Position numbers and translations under genes: made by a program
Shown: piece after piece, positions 54,480 to 63,800 of the stretch
Numbering within the stretch: position 1 is the stretch's first letter
Layout: every line of letters begins with the position of its first letter
NCBI RefSeq assembly: GCF_009208735.1
Contig: NZ_WFLJ01000013.1
Coordinates: 142,481 to 206,480, forward strand
Direction of reading: 5' to 3'
Length of the DNA stretch: 64,000 nt
Source: Janthinobacterium rivuli
GTDB taxonomy: Bacteria; Pseudomonadota; Gammaproteobacteria; Burkholderiales; Burkholderiaceae_D
The notes under the pieces: generated by a model
What the model was told of the DNA's origin: nothing
Database searches by the model: none
Seen by the model: the letters and a program-made list of their open reading frames with translations, nothing else

Positions 54480-55436
54480 CTATGCGGCTTCGACGGAAAT
54501 CCACCAACGGCTGTGGCGCCGCACGCGGATGGGCAGCGACGCCTGCAGCAAGTCCAGCAGCGCCTCCGTGTCGCGCAGCTGGTACACGCCCGACACGCGC
54601 AGCCGCGTCACGGCCGGATCGCAGCGCACCACGCCGTGTCGGTAGCGGGCCAGCTGCGTCAGCACGTCGGCCAGCGGCATGTCGTCCGCGTACAGCAAGC
54701 CCTTGATCCAGGCGGCCGCATGCGGCTCCAGCGGCTCCGGCGCGCTGGCGGCCGTCTCATCGAAACTGGCTTGCCAGCCCGCCCGCACGATGATGGGCGT
54801 GCCGTCGGCGGGCCGCACTTCGACGGCGCCCTGCGACACTGCCACGTGGGTGCGCGCGCCCAGCAGGACGTCGTCCTGGCGCACCGTGAAGAGCGTGCCG
54901 ATGGCGCGGATGCTGCCGTTGCTGGTACGCACGAGGAAGGGACGCTGGCGGCGATCGGGGCGGGTCGCCACATGGATTTCGCCGGCACGCAGGTGCAGCA
55001 GGCGCAGGGATGCGCCGAAGACGATGTCGGCGGCACTGGCCGTATTCAGGCTCAGGTCGCTGCCATCGGGCAAGGTGAGATGGCGGATGTCGCCCGTGGC
55101 CGTGCGCAGGTCGGCCGTCCATGCCTGCCATGGCGCCACGCGCAGCATGGCCCAGCCGGCCGGCCCGGCGACGATCAGCACGGCCAGCGTCTTCAGGGCG
55201 GCGCGGCGCTCGGCGGCGGCCGGCCGGTCGAGCACCGGCATGGCCAGCGGCGAGGGCAGCATGCCGAAGGTGCGGCACACTTGCTCGGCCCGCTGCCACG
55301 CCGTTTCATGGTCGGGGTGGGCGGCGCGCCAGCGGGCCAGCCCCTGTTGCGCGGCAGTGTCCAGTTCGCCGCCTTGCAGGCGCATCATCCAGTGCGCCGC
55401 TTCGCGCGCGGCGCGCGCATCGATGGCCGCGCTCAT
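54480..55436 (-). CDS. FecR-family sigma regulator
   Basis: A 318-residue protein. The N-terminal sigma-binding part has AAREAAHWMMRLQGGELDTA and AWQRAEQVCRTFGMLP, a single membrane helix spans about LKTLAVLIVAGPAGWAML, and the periplasmic FecR domain has DIRHLTLPDGSDLSLNTASA. The C-terminal part (ADVLTQLARYRHGVVRCDP) is STN-like and should touch the STN domain of the receptor. It overlaps the sigma gene by ATGA. Confidence 0.9.
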   Translation of the reverse strand: MSAAIDARAAREAAHWMMRLQGGELDTAAQQGLARWRAAHPDHETAWQRAEQVCRTFGMLPSPLAMPVLDRPAAAERRAALKTLAVLIVAGPAGWAMLRVAPWQAWTADLRTATGDIRHLTLPDGSDLSLNTASAADIVFGASLRLLHLRAGEIHVATRPDRRQRPFLVRTSNGSIRAIGTLFTVRQDDVLLGARTHVAVSQGAVEVRPADGTPIIVRAGWQASFDETAASAPEPLEPHAAAWIKGLLYADDMPLADVLTQLARYRHGVVRCDPAVTRLRVSGVYQLRDTEALLDLLQASLPIRVRRHSRWWISVEAA

Positions 55437-55960
55437 GCCAGCAGCAGGATGCATCGTTCGAACGCCTGCACCATGTAGCGCTTGACGGTGCGCTCGCTCA
55501 CGTGCAGGCGCGCGGCGATGTCCGCATACGTCAGGCCTTCCAGTTGCGACAGCAGAAAGGCCGTGCGCACTTTCGCGCCCAGGCCGTCGAGCATGGCGTC
55601 GATCCGGTGCAGGGTTTCCAGGATCAGCAAGCGGTCTTCCGCCGACGGCGCGGTGGGCGCGGGCAGCTGCGCCAGGGTAGCCAGCCACGCCTGCTCCAGC
55701 GACTGGCGGCGGTAATGGTCGATCAGCAGGCGGCGCGCCACGGTCGTCAGGTAGGCGCGCGGCTCGCGCAGGGTGACGGCGCGTTCGCCGGGTGTGGCCA
55801 GCAGCTTGACGAAGGTATCCTGCGCCAGGTCGGCCGCGTGGTCCGTGCAGGACAATTTGCCGCGCAGCCAGCGCAGCAGCCACGGATGGTGCTGGCCATA
55901 CAGCTGACTCAATGACGTGGGGCTTTGAGAATCGGCGGCAGGCGATACGGCAGACGTCAC
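55433..55960 (-). CDS. FecI-family ECF sigma factor
   Basis: A 175-residue iron-starvation sigma factor. Region 2 has DHAADLAQDTFVKLLATPGE and PRAYLTTVARRLLIDHYRRQ, and region 4 has TYADIAARLHVSERTVKRYM, all typical FecI motifs. I take GTG 55960 as the start because GGAGTG lies at good spacing before it; a longer start at 56005 would run toward the Fur-like site. It should drive the receptor gene behind it and be controlled by Fur and the FecR protein. Confidence 0.9.
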   Translation of the reverse strand: MTSAVSPAADSQSPTSLSQLYGQHHPWLLRWLRGKLSCTDHAADLAQDTFVKLLATPGERAVTLREPRAYLTTVARRLLIDHYRRQSLEQAWLATLAQLPAPTAPSAEDRLLILETLHRIDAMLDGLGAKVRTAFLLSQLEGLTYADIAARLHVSERTVKRYMVQAFERCILLLA

Positions 55961-56021
55961 GATACACTCCAGGTTGGCGCTGAAGTTCCCCCAGGCCGCC
56001 GGCAAGTGCAGGTTCTTCTTA

Positions 56022-56040
56022 AATGCGAATGGTTCTCATT
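56022..56040 (-). promoter_or_regulatory. Fur-box-like site
   Basis: On the minus strand the site reads AATGAGAACCATTCGCATT, a near-palindrome close to the TGAGAATCATTCTCATT form of beta- and gammaproteobacterial Fur sites, with two mismatches in the 17-base core. It lies about 60 bases upstream of the iron-sigma start, as expected for iron repression of that operon. Confidence 0.65.
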
Positions 56041-56105
56041 TTACATTGGCGTGCCTGAATGTCAATGTGCTGGCAATGTTGGCATGGCCAGCATGGTCTT
56101 TCCGC

Positions 56106-56111
56106 TATACT
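56106..56111 (+). promoter_or_regulatory. Candidate corA -10 box
   Basis: TATACT lies 37 bases before the corA start. No -35 hexamer at 16-18 bases is convincing; TTGGCA is present but 21 bases upstream. The Mg-responsive leader seen in some corA or mgtA genes is not evident in so short a leader. Confidence 0.3.
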
Positions 56112-56148
56112 GGCCCCCCGATATTGCCGCCATTCTTAGAAAATCACC

Positions 56149-57135
56149 ATGGACCTGAGTACCCACGCCGCCGTCGTCAATGGCGAAGCCTATCGCGATG
56201 GCAAGAAGATCGCGCACTTTGATATCGACAAGGTGGGCGACTTCCTCGGCGATCCCGGTTGTTTCGTCTGGATCGGCCTGGCCAGCCCTGACGTCGCGGC
56301 CATGCAGGCGCTGCAAGCGGCCTTCGGCTTGCATGAACTGGCCGTCGAGGATGCGCAGGGCGCGCACGAGCGGCCCAAGCTGGAAGAGTACGGCGACACC
56401 CTGTTCATGGTGATGCACACGGCCACGCTGGACGGCGAGGCCATCGTCTACGGCGAAACGCACGTCTTTCTCGGCCCCCGCTTCATCATCACGGTGCGCC
56501 ACGGCGCCTCGGCCGGCTATGCGAAGTTGCGTGAGCGCAAGGAAAGCGTGCCCGAGAAGCTGGCCAGCGGCCCCGGTTACGTGCTCTATTCCATCATCGA
56601 TTTCATCGTCGACCAGTACCAGCCCTGCATCGACCATTTGCAGGCCCGCTTCCAGCAGCATGAGCTGCAGCTGTTCAAGCCCAGTCTCTCCGAAGACAAG
56701 CTGCAGGATTTCTACCAGCTCAAGACGGAACTGCTCAAGTTGGACGCGGCCGTCAACCCGCTGCATGACATCTGCACCCAGCTGATCCGTTTCCATGGCG
56801 ACATCGTGCCCAAGGAAAACCGCATCTATTACCGCGACATTCTCGACCACGTCAAACGGGTCACGCACACGGCGGGGCAGATGCGCGAGCTGGTCAATTC
56901 GGCCATGCAGGTGGCGTTGGGACAAATCTCGATCCGCCAGAACGAGGTCGTCAAGCGTCTGGCCGCCTGGGCCGCCATCCTGGCCGTGCCCACCATGGTC
57001 TTCAGCCTGTACGGCATGAACTTCGAGTTCATGCCGGAACTGAAGTGGCGCGGCAGTTATCCGGCCGTCATCGTCGTCATCATCGCCGGCTGCTGGTGGC
57101 TGCACCGGCGCCTGAAGCGCGAGGGCTGGCTGTAG
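56149..57135 (+). CDS. corA: CorA-family magnesium/cobalt transporter
   Basis: A 328-residue protein with a large cytoplasmic N-terminal domain and two C-terminal membrane helices. YGMNFEFMPELKW contains the GMN selectivity motif and the MPEL loop of CorA pores, and a long stalk helix precedes it. CorA is a pentameric channel for divalent cations. ATG 56149 is the first start in frame after TATACT. The basic tail LKREGWL is typical. Confidence 0.94.
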   Translation: MDLSTHAAVVNGEAYRDGKKIAHFDIDKVGDFLGDPGCFVWIGLASPDVAAMQALQAAFGLHELAVEDAQGAHERPKLEEYGDTLFMVMHTATLDGEAIVYGETHVFLGPRFIITVRHGASAGYAKLRERKESVPEKLASGPGYVLYSIIDFIVDQYQPCIDHLQARFQQHELQLFKPSLSEDKLQDFYQLKTELLKLDAAVNPLHDICTQLIRFHGDIVPKENRIYYRDILDHVKRVTHTAGQMRELVNSAMQVALGQISIRQNEVVKRLAAWAAILAVPTMVFSLYGMNFEFMPELKWRGSYPAVIVVIIAGCWWLHRRLKREGWL

Positions 57136-57189
57136 CGGCGGTCGTTGGCCGGCATGCAAATATTGGAGAGTTTTCCCGCCGAAGCAGCT

Positions 57190-57348
57190 GCTACGATGAA
57201 GTGTCTTGGCAAGGCGGCTGACGGCAGGTGGCTGAACCTCCTTGGCGTGGATGGCGGTCCGCTTGGCGCTGCACCCCAGAGCCGCCGATGCGGACCACAT
57301 GCGCTGTCCAGCGCCGCAAGGCTCCTGGTTTTCAGGAGCCTTTTTTTT
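57190..57348 (+). ncRNA. Candidate small RNA ending at a strong terminator
   Basis: The 350-base gap after corA has no convincing gene but holds ordered structure. TGCTACGAT (57189-57197) is an extended -10-like element, a 7-base stem pairs GGTCCGC (57256-57262) with GCGGACC (57290-57296), GCGCT-GTCC-AGCGC is a small hairpin (57301-57314), and a strong terminator closes it. A transcript of about 145 bases would result. It could also be a structured corA 3' UTR. I recognise no named family. Confidence 0.4.
57318..57348 (+). terminator. Rho-independent terminator
   Basis: AAGGCTCCTG pairs with CAGGAGCCTT around a GTTTT loop, giving a 10-base stem (57318-57342), and a run of eight T follows (57341-57348). 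It ends transcription coming from corA or from the candidate small RNA. Confidence 0.9.
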
Positions 57349-57486
57349 GCCCGTGCCGCGTATGCCTGCGCCACCGCGCGCGCCGCTTCCACGGGATGCG
57401 AGGCCAGCGAGGTTGGGGCTGCCATGCGTTCCTGATTGGCGGGGCAAATCATGCGGTCGGCAGTGGAAATCTGGTAGCAGCTGGGT

Positions 57487-58542
57487 TTATGCTTCCCGGC
57501 GCATGGCCTCGATGGCGTCGACCACCGTGTTCTCGTATTCGATGAAGAAATCGCTGTGGAAGCCGTTGTGTATCACCAGGTGGTGGCTGTCGGGCAGGGA
57601 CGCGGCCAGGCGGTCTCCGTCGGCCAGGCGCAGCGGGCGGACAAACTCCAGCGTCGCTTGCGCCTCGTCCTGCAGGGCAGGATCGGACTGCAACAGCCAT
57701 GGAAACAGGTTGCGCAGGGTGCCGGGATCGACGGTGACGACCAGCGCCGGCGCGCGTACGCGGCGGTAGTCGGGCGAAAAATCGTGCGCGGCCATGTTCA
57801 TGGCCCTGGCGATGGCGGGCGGGGTAGTTGGCCGCACCGAACCGTCGGGCTGCAGGTCCAGCGCGTCGCGCCAGTTCGCTTCCAGCGCCGGCCACCATTG
57901 CTTGTTGATACGTTTGGCATATGCAATCGAGGCGGCCAGCGATGCCAGGTCGGCCGGGCCGGGCGGCGGCTCGTCGAAGGGCGTGGCTTCCGGTTCCTCG
58001 TAGCCGCCGCTGGCCAGGTAATCGAAGGTCGTGTCCAGATACACGAGTCCGCGCACGCGCCGCGGGTGGCTGCCGGCGAACAGGGTCAGCTCGTTGCCGG
58101 CAATCGAGTGGCCGGCCAGGATGATGCGCCCGATGCGCAAGGCGTCGAGCACGGCCAGCAGGTCGGCCACCAGGGTGGCGGGGGCGTAGGTGGCGGCGCC
58201 GATGGGAAGCGGCTTGCCGGATTGGCCATAGCCGCGCCGCGTGATGGCCAGCACGCGGTGGCGGCGCGCCAGCGCGGGCGCCAGGCTGTCGAAGGCATGC
58301 GCATTGGCGCCCAGGCCGGCCAGCAGCACGATCACGTCGGCGTCGCCGCCGCTGCCCGGCGCCGCGGACCAGTCGCGCACGTGCAGGCTGACGCCGGGCG
58401 CGACGGCGACCTGCCGGTCCTTCACGTGCACGGCGGTCGAACTGCCGGAACCGCCGCAGGCGGCGAGGGCCGCCAGCGCGCCGGCGCCGAGCAGCAGGCG
58501 CCGGCGGGCGTGGAAATGCGCGGTGTTGCCTGTTCTGGCCAT
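57487..58542 (-). CDS. Alpha/beta hydrolase lipoprotein
   Basis: A 351-residue hydrolase. An RRR-containing N-terminus and ALAALAACGGSG give a lipobox (Leu-Ala-Ala-Cys), so it is probably lipid-anchored, possibly through Tat. The hydrolase core has VLLAGLGANAHAFDSLAPAL (oxyanion region), ITRRGYGQSGKP, and nucleophile GHSIAG; the acid and His are in VVTVDPGTLR and HHLVIHNGFHSDFF. GAGGAG precedes ATG 58542. The substrate is unknown. Confidence 0.85.
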   Translation of the reverse strand: MARTGNTAHFHARRRLLLGAGALAALAACGGSGSSTAVHVKDRQVAVAPGVSLHVRDWSAAPGSGGDADVIVLLAGLGANAHAFDSLAPALARRHRVLAITRRGYGQSGKPLPIGAATYAPATLVADLLAVLDALRIGRIILAGHSIAGNELTLFAGSHPRRVRGLVYLDTTFDYLASGGYEEPEATPFDEPPPGPADLASLAASIAYAKRINKQWWPALEANWRDALDLQPDGSVRPTTPPAIARAMNMAAHDFSPDYRRVRAPALVVTVDPGTLRNLFPWLLQSDPALQDEAQATLEFVRPLRLADGDRLAASLPDSHHLVIHNGFHSDFFIEYENTVVDAIEAMRREA

Positions 58543-58640
58543 GCTGTACTCCTCATCGGGTGGAAGGCATGACCAGTATCGGCGCCGCGCATGAAGCGCG
58601 GCTGAGCGCCGCATGAAGGCAGGCTGAAGGGCGGTGCGCG

Positions 58641-59183
58641 CTACAGCATGCGCTGGAACACGCCGTCCTTGTCCAGCAGCAGATGCTTGAGGCCCGCCAG
58701 CACATGCAGCACGACCAGGCCGGCCAGCGTCCAGGCGGCCAGTTCATGCAGTTCGAAGCACTGTTCCGCCAGCGCATGGTCGGGCGCGAACCAGCGCGGC
58801 AGGGCCAGGCCGAAGAAGGCCACGCCGCTCTTGCTCAGCAGCGCGCCCGCCAGGCCCGTGGCCGGCACCAGCAGCATGCCCAGGTACAGCAAGCCGTGGC
58901 CCAGGCGCGACAGGCGCGCTTGCCAGGACGGCAGCGACGGCGGCAAGTCGGCCGGCCGGTGGCCCAGACGCCAGGCGGCGCGCGCGGCCAGCAGCAGCAA
59001 CAGCAGCAGGCCTAGCGATTTATGCAGGTTGAAGTAGACCTCGCTGCCGGGATCGTCCTCGATTTCCATCATGTACCAGCCCAGGGCCAGCATGGCGGGG
59101 ATCAGCACGGCCATCAGCCAGTGCAGCAGGCGGGCCGGGGCCGCGTAGCGCCAGCCCGGCGTATTCCTGTTCTTGGTGTTCAT
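58641..59183 (-). CDS. Cytochrome b561
   Basis: A 180-residue inner-membrane protein with four helices. Heme-ligand His residues are visible in ARLLHWLMAVLI, FNLHKSLGL, FELHELAAWTL and VVLHVLAGLKHLLL. It is a quinol- or superoxide-oxidising b561 of the YodB/CybB group. GAAGGAAAC lies before ATG 59183. It follows the efflux genes on the same strand with a 50-base gap and may be co-transcribed. Confidence 0.9.
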   Translation of the reverse strand: MNTKNRNTPGWRYAAPARLLHWLMAVLIPAMLALGWYMMEIEDDPGSEVYFNLHKSLGLLLLLLLAARAAWRLGHRPADLPPSLPSWQARLSRLGHGLLYLGMLLVPATGLAGALLSKSGVAFFGLALPRWFAPDHALAEQCFELHELAAWTLAGLVVLHVLAGLKHLLLDKDGVFQRML

Positions 59184-59232
59184 GGTGTTTCCTTCTCGGT
59201 CAGTTGCGTGAATGAATCGTGTTGGCGCCGCC

Positions 59233-60477
59233 TCAGTCGATGGACCAGATGGCGTGCGCGTCGAGTTGCAGGCGCGCCTGGGCCGCCAGCGCCTCGATCT
59301 GTGCCGTCTGCGCCGCCAGCGCCGCGTCGAGCGCCTGCCGCCGGCCGGCCAGCGCGTCGGCCAGCGTGCACTCGCCCGCCTGGTAGGCGCGCTGCATCAG
59401 CTCCGCCTGGCGGACGGTATGTTGTTGTACCTCTTGCAATGTAGTCCAGATTTCGCGCGCATGCACGCTGTCGCTGGCGGCGCGCCGGGCCGCCAGCGTG
59501 ACGCGCAGCCGCGTCTGCGTCACACGTTCGCGTGCCAGCGACGCCTGGATGGCCGCCGCCGACCTGTCTGCCGCGCGTCCGGCGCCGGGCAAGGGAAACG
59601 ACAGGCTCACGCCAATGACCCGCTCCTGGCCATCGCGCTCGCGCGTCGCGCGCAGTGCCAGCGTGGGGTCGGGCATGGCGTCGCTGGCCAGGCGGCTGGC
59701 GCGCATGGCGTGCAAGTCTGCTTGCGCCTGCGCCAGCTGCAGTTCGTGGCTATCGTGCTCCATGTGTTCCATGTGCTCGATGCGCTGGACCCAGCTGGCT
59801 GTGGCCTCGCCGTCGGCCTGCGGCAGGGGCAGCGCATCGGCCTGCGGACGGGGCAAGCCGGGGTAGCCGACCGCCAGCAAGGTCAGCGTCTGCTCGCTGC
59901 GCTGGCGCGCCTGCTGCAGCAGGGCCAGCACGCGCCGCTGTTCCGTGTCGGCCTGCAGCAGGTCGAGCGCGGCGCCGTCGCCCGCCTGCACGCGCCGCGC
60001 GGCGACCGCCTGCAGGCGCTGCGTCACGGCCAGCTGCTCTTCCAGCCGCGCCACGCCGGCCAGCTCGCGCAGCGCGTCGAACCAGTCGCGCAGCAGGGTA
60101 CGGCCCGCCTCGTGCCAGGCGTCGGCATGCAGCGCGCGCGCCACGGTCACGCCTTGCTCGCCCAGCGCCTGGTCCTGGCCGGCCTTGCCGAACCAGCGCA
60201 GGGGCCGTTCCAGCGCCACTTCCTGTTCCCGGTAGCGTTCCGCGCCGGGCGCGCTGCGCCGGCTGGCGCCAGCGCGCAGCGTCCATTCGTACGGGCTGGC
60301 GGCCAGCTTGTCGCGTTCCGCGCCGGCCAGTTGCGTGTTCAGCGCCCCCTGGCGCAGCGCGGGCAGATTGGCCAGCACGCGCCGCACGTCGGCTTCGGGC
60401 GGCAGCGCGGACGGGGCGCCGGGCGCCGCCTGCGCTCCCGCCGCGAGGAGCAGCAGCGCCAGGGCGCGCGCCTTCAT
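59233..60477 (-). CDS. Outer-membrane efflux protein (CzcC/CusC, TolC family)
   Basis: A 414-residue exported protein. The signal peptide ends near AGAQA (residue 17), and two OEP repeats follow, rich in long coiled-coil helices. It forms the outer-membrane duct for the RND pump encoded upstream. An unusual EHMEHMEHDSHE run (234-245) offers a cluster of His and Met that could bind copper, silver or zinc. The start overlaps the DUF3240 stop by ATGA. No N-terminal lipobox is seen. Confidence 0.85.
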   Translation of the reverse strand: MKARALALLLLAAGAQAAPGAPSALPPEADVRRVLANLPALRQGALNTQLAGAERDKLAASPYEWTLRAGASRRSAPGAERYREQEVALERPLRWFGKAGQDQALGEQGVTVARALHADAWHEAGRTLLRDWFDALRELAGVARLEEQLAVTQRLQAVAARRVQAGDGAALDLLQADTEQRRVLALLQQARQRSEQTLTLLAVGYPGLPRPQADALPLPQADGEATASWVQRIEHMEHMEHDSHELQLAQAQADLHAMRASRLASDAMPDPTLALRATRERDGQERVIGVSLSFPLPGAGRAADRSAAAIQASLARERVTQTRLRVTLAARRAASDSVHAREIWTTLQEVQQHTVRQAELMQRAYQAGECTLADALAGRRQALDAALAAQTAQIEALAAQARLQLDAHAIWSID

Positions 60478-60800
60478 GCCAGCCTCCCGTGGCACAGCAC
60501 GGGGCTGATCCAGTAGGCGATGTCGGGCCTGGGCAGCCGTGCCGCCAGCGCCTTTACCAGCAGGCGCAGGTCGGCGTCCATGCCGGCGACGAGCACCAGC
60601 TTGCGCCGTCCCCGTCCCATCACCTGCTCCAGGCTGGAGGGGTAGGCGGCGCCCGGCCCCATGCCTTGCGCCTCGAGCACGGAAAAACCGGCGGCCCAGG
60701 CCGGGTGCAGCAGCAGGCAATCGAGGACGTCCTCTTCGAGGGCGGCGGGCATGGCCAGCGTCAGCATGGCGTCGCAGGGGCAAGGGTCAGGGTGCTGCAT
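60474..60800 (-). CDS. DUF3240 family protein
   Basis: A 108-residue soluble protein matching DUF3240, a small ferredoxin-like-fold family found beside heavy-metal RND pumps. It may bind metal or P(II)-like ligands, but no role is proven. MQHPDPCPCDAML supplies two Cys close to the N-terminus, ahead of LEEDVLDCLLLHPAWAAGF and the RKLVLVAGMDADLRLL strand. It overlaps the RND gene by 14 bases and the TolC gene by 4, so the three are tightly coupled. Confidence 0.75.
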   Translation of the reverse strand: MQHPDPCPCDAMLTLAMPAALEEDVLDCLLLHPAWAAGFSVLEAQGMGPGAAYPSSLEQVMGRGRRKLVLVAGMDADLRLLVKALAARLPRPDIAYWISPVLCHGRLA

Positions 60801-63800
60801 GAATGGCTCCAGTCAAAGGTGGGGGGAGGGCGCATGGATGCGCCACGCCGTAGCGGCGGAACAGCAGGGGCAGCAGCACGAGGGTCAGCACGGTGGCGCT
60901 GAGCAGGCCGCCGATGACGACGATGGCCAGCGGCTTCTGGATTTCCGCGCCGGGCCCCGTGGCCAGCAGCAGCGGCACCAGGCCCAGGCCCGTGATGCAG
61001 GCCGTCATCATGACGGGCCGGAATCGCCGCGCGGCGCCTTGCAGCACCAGCGCGCCGATGGCCGCGCCGCGCGCATGCAGGTCGTTGAAGCAGGTGATCA
61101 TCACCAGTCCATTGAGCACGGCGATGCCCATCAGCGCGATGAAGCCCACCGAGGCGGGCACGGACAGGTATTCGCCCGTCAGGGCCAGCGCATACACGCC
61201 GCCCGTCAGCGCGAACGGGATGTTGACCAGCACCAGCAGGGTTTGCCGGATGCTGCGCAAGGTGCAGAACAGCAGCAGGAAGATCAGCGCCAGCGCGACG
61301 GGCACGACGAGGGCCAGGCGGGCGGCCGCGCGCTGCTGGTTCTCGAACTGGCCGCCCCAGGCGATGCGGTAGCCGGGCGGCAGCGGCACCTGGCGCGCCA
61401 CCAGGGCCTTGGCCTCGTCGACGAAGCCGACCAGGTCGCGCCCGCGCACATTGGCGCGCACCACCACCAGGCGCGCCGCGTTTTCGCGCTCCACCTTGAC
61501 GGGGCCGTCGACCGTGCGCAGGCTGGCCACCTGGCTCAGGGCGATGGCCGGGCCGTCGGCCATGGGCAGGCGCAGCTGGCGGAACAGGTCGGCCGACAGC
61601 TGCAGCTGGTCGCCGCCGCGCAGCAGCAAGGGCAATCGCTTGCCGCCTTCGATGACGATGCCCGCCTGGCGCCCTTCGATCAGGGTGCGCAGATCGCCCT
61701 GGATCTGCTCCACGGACAGACCCAGGCGGGCGGCCGCCACGCGGTCGATGTCGACTTGCAGGTATTGCACGCCCGCGTTTTGCGCCGTCAGCACGTCCTC
61801 GCTGCCGGCCAGCGTCTGCAGCCGGGCCACGATGCGCGCGGCCAGCGCGGCCAGTTCAGTGTTGTCCGGGCCGTAGATCTTGACGGCCACGTCGCCGCGC
61901 ACGCCGGACAGCATTTCCGAGGTGCGCATCTCGATGGGCTGGGTAAAGCTGATATTGACGCCTGGAAAGCTCGCCGTGGCCGTGCGCAAGGCGTCGACCA
62001 GCGCCTCCTTGTCGGCGCTGCGCCATTGCGCGCGCGGCTTGAGCACGAGGAAGGAGTCCGTTTCGTTCAAGCCCATGGGATCGAGTCCCAGTTCGTCGGA
62101 GCCCAGACGCGCCACGATGCGCTGGACCTCGGGCACCTGTTCCAGGATGCGGCGCTGGATGGCCAGGTCCAGGCGCGCCGATTCCTGCAGGTTCACGGAC
62201 GGCAGTTTTTCGATCTGCATGATGATGTCGCCTTCGTCCAGCGTGGGCATGAACGATTTGCCCACGTGCAGGAAGACGCCGACGGCCAGCAGCAGGGCCG
62301 CCACGGCCACGCCGCCGACCAGGCGCGCGCGGCGCAGCGCGTGCCCGAGCAGCGTCATATAGGCCGCTTCCATTTTGTGCACCAGGCGCGGCGTCCCTCC
62401 CGCGTGACCCTCGGGCAGCAGCAGCGAGGCGAGCACGGGAATGACGGTCAGCGACAGCAGCAGCGAGGCGGCCAGCGCGAACAGGATGGTCAGCGCCACG
62501 GGGGCGAACAGCTTGCCCTCGAGGCCCTGCAAGGTCAGCAGGGGCAGGAAGACGATCATGATCACCAGCATGCCGGCGCTCACGGGCAGGGCGACTTCAC
62601 ACACGGCCCGGTAGATGCGGTGCAGGCGCGGCACGCCCGGCTGGGCGTGGGCGCCATGGGACTCGATGTTTTCCACCACCACGACGGCCGCGTCGACCAG
62701 CATGCCGATGGCGATGGCCAGGCCGCCCAGCGACATCAGGTTGGCGCTCAAGCCATACGCCTGCATCAGCAGGAAGGTGCCCAGCGCCGCCAGCGGCAGG
62801 ATGCAGGCGACCACCAGCGCCGAGCGCAGCTTGCCCAGGAAGACAGTCAGCAGCACGATCACCAGCACGGTCGCTTCGGCCAGCGCGCCCGTGACGCTGG
62901 CCACGGCCCGCTCCACCAGCTTGCCGCGGTCGTAGAAGGTGCTGATGCGGGTGCCCTTGGGCAGGCTGGGAGCGAGCGCGTCGAGCCGCGCGCGCACCTG
63001 CCGCACCACTTGCTGCGCATTGGCGCCGCGCATGGCCAGCACCAGCGCCTGCACGGCTTCGCCGCGCCCGTCCTCGGTGACGGCGCCGTAGCGCGTCAGC
63101 TGGCCGATGCGCACCGTCGCCACCTGGCCCACGTTCACGGCCATGTCGCCGCGCCGCGCGATGCCGATGGCGCGCACGTCATCGAGCGTGCGCAGGCCCG
63201 CGTCGCTGCGGATCAGCAGCGCCTCCTCGCCGCTGCCCAGGCGGCCCGCGCCGTCGCTGCGGTTGTTCGCTTCCAGCGCCTGCTGCAGCTGCGCCAGCGA
63301 CAGGCCGCGCGCGGCCAGGGCGGCCAGGTCGGGCACCACTTCGAAGCTGCGCACCATGCCGCCCAGCGAATTGACGTCGGCCACGCCGGCGATGTTGCGC
63401 AGCTGGGGGCGGATGGTCCATTCGAGCAGCGTGCGCTTTTCCATCAGGCTCAAGGGGCCTTCGATGGTGAACATGAAGATTTCGCCCAGCGGCGTGGTGA
63501 TGGGCGCCAGGCCGCCGCTGACGGAGGCGGGCAAGTCCTTGAGCACGCCGGCCAGCCGTTCGCTGACCTGCTGGCGGGCCCAGAAGACGTCCGTGCCTTC
63601 CTGGAAGTCCAGCGTGATGTCGGCGATCGCATATTTCGATTGCGAGCGCAGCACGGCCTGGCGCGGGATGCCCAGCAGTTCCTGCTCGATGGGGGCGACG
63701 ATGCGCGCCTCGACTTCTTCCGGCGTCATGCCCGGTGCCTTCAAAATCAGCTTGACCTGGGTGCCGGAGACGTCGGGAAAGGCGTCGATGGGCAGCGCGC

